The notes under the pieces were generated by a model. The model was not told where the DNA came from, did not search any database, and was given only the letters and a program-made list of their open reading frames with translations. A stretch of DNA of 64,000 nt from Pseudoalteromonas caenipelagi. Its GTDB lineage: Bacteria > Pseudomonadota > Gammaproteobacteria > Enterobacterales > Alteromonadaceae. The DNA lies in contig NZ_JABBPG010000011.1 in NCBI RefSeq assembly GCF_013140855.1, positions 1 to 64,000 of the forward strand, given 5' to 3'. Shown piece by piece: positions 63,486 to 64,000 of the stretch. Position numbers and translations under genes: made by a program. Numbering within the stretch: the stretch's first letter is position 1; every line of letters starts with the position of its first letter.

Positions 63486-64000
63486 CTAACTAAAACACAG
63501 CTCATTTATTAACTGGCGAATTTGTTGTTGCGCAGGGGCAATCTTCTCTATCGCTAAGTATTCATCAGGTTGATGTGCTTGCTCTATGCTGCCAGGTCCC
63601 ATCACGATGGTTTCGCAGCCAAGCTGCTGTATAAATGGCGCTTCAGTACAATAATTTACAGCAACGGCTTTGCTTTGAGATATCTGCTCGGCCAGTTTAA
63701 CTAAGGCGCTATCCGTTTTGCCACTAAATGCTGGAATAGGGTCGTGCAAGTCAATCACACAGACACTATTTGGGTATTGAGCGTTAAGCGGTGCCACTGC
63801 ATCTAATAACAAAGCTTGCAACTCTTTTATGCTCAACCCTGGTAGTGGGCGCAAATCAATATGGAGCTCACAGCAGCCGCAAATACGATTGGCATTGTCG
63901 CCGCCATGGATATGCCCCAAGTTTAATGTAGGATAAGGAATTGCAAAATCGCTAAGTGAATATTTATTCTTTAACTCTTCTTTTAGGTGTAATAGTTTTG
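63486..64000 (-). CDS. argE: Acetylornithine deacetylase, 3' part
   Basis: The frame is open from the right window edge, so the start is outside. The visible 171 residues match the C-terminal half of E. coli ArgE: PYPTLNLGHIHGGDNANRICGCCELHIDLRPLPG, VNYCTEAPFIQQLG, and GPGSIEQAHQPDEYL. The enzyme is an M20 hydrolase that frees ornithine from N-acetylornithine in arginine synthesis. It lies 54 bp upstream of the LacI gene in the same direction, with no functional link. Confidence 0.93.
   Translation of the reverse strand, partial: KLLHLKEELKNKYSLSDFAIPYPTLNLGHIHGGDNANRICGCCELHIDLRPLPGLSIKELQALLLDAVAPLNAQYPNSVCVIDLHDPIPAFSGKTDSALVKLAEQISQSKAVAVNYCTEAPFIQQLGCETIVMGPGSIEQAHQPDEYLAIEKIAPAQQQIRQLINELCFS

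Noticed and set aside
1-64000. CRISPR arrays, tRNA or rRNA genes, prophage
   Set aside because: No regularly spaced repeats, cloverleaf-like genes or phage structural proteins were noticed. A tRNA scan was not run.

Overview
The window looks like chromosomal DNA of a marine gammaproteobacterium of the Alteromonadales, most likely Pseudoalteromonas or a close relative. The basis is recognition of protein families and gene order, not a database search: gmk-rpoZ-spoT, coaBC-radC-rpmB-rpmG, a divergent asnC/asnA pair, a family II pyrophosphatase, the long form of PurC, and many secreted peptidases and TonB-type functions. Base composition is moderate to AT-rich throughout. No tRNA, rRNA, CRISPR array or intact transposase was seen.

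Layout. 1-600: the tail of an unrecognised gene, then a decayed RAYT/REP-type element with two 81-bp hairpin repeats and a 79-bp hairpin insertion. 602-2883: yjjG, yjjX and prkB on the minus strand. 3015-4960: a secreted propeller-like protein and galE. 5007-7804: recG and trmH. 7854-9494: asnC/asnA. 9611-15054: a FapA/DUF342 protein, ridA, spoT, rpoZ and gmk. 15216-20045: an S9 peptidase, slmA and coaBC. 20183-21537: radC, rpmB and rpmG. 21611-25577: a ToxR/CadC-like membrane regulator divergent from a two-domain hydrolase lipoprotein. 25707-30319: small secreted proteins, a solute-binding protein, a transglutaminase-like protein with an AraC regulator, and ppaC. 30345-31154: mutM.

Three accessory blocks stand out. 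(1) 31158-37502 holds an M20 hydrolase divergent from two adjacent ATP-grasp ligases and an M14 carboxypeptidase. The second ligase ends in a helix-hairpin-helix domain and lacks a usual metal-binding Asn. The set could make and break amide bonds in an unknown peptide or conjugate. (2) 45018-49218 is a tight four-gene run with overlapping ends: a cupredoxin-like protein, a membrane GGDEF-EAL protein, a DUF3034 outer-membrane protein and a lipoprotein truncated globin. It suggests an envelope redox or gas signal feeding c-di-GMP. (3) 55977-62364, with a LacI regulator at 62382-63431, is a sucrose-use locus: TonB receptor, MFS permease, sucrose phosphorylase and fructokinase. Two perfect 16-bp palindromes sharing the core TTAATCGATTAA lie upstream of its transcription units.

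Other parts are a lamin-tail metalloprotease lipoprotein with a partner (37751-40928), a His-rich ABC exporter-type system with a DUF3299 protein (41101-43583), purC, a GT9 glycosyltransferase, a sulfurtransferase, fbp, a large zinc metalloprotease, and at the right edge the 3' part of argE, which runs off the window.
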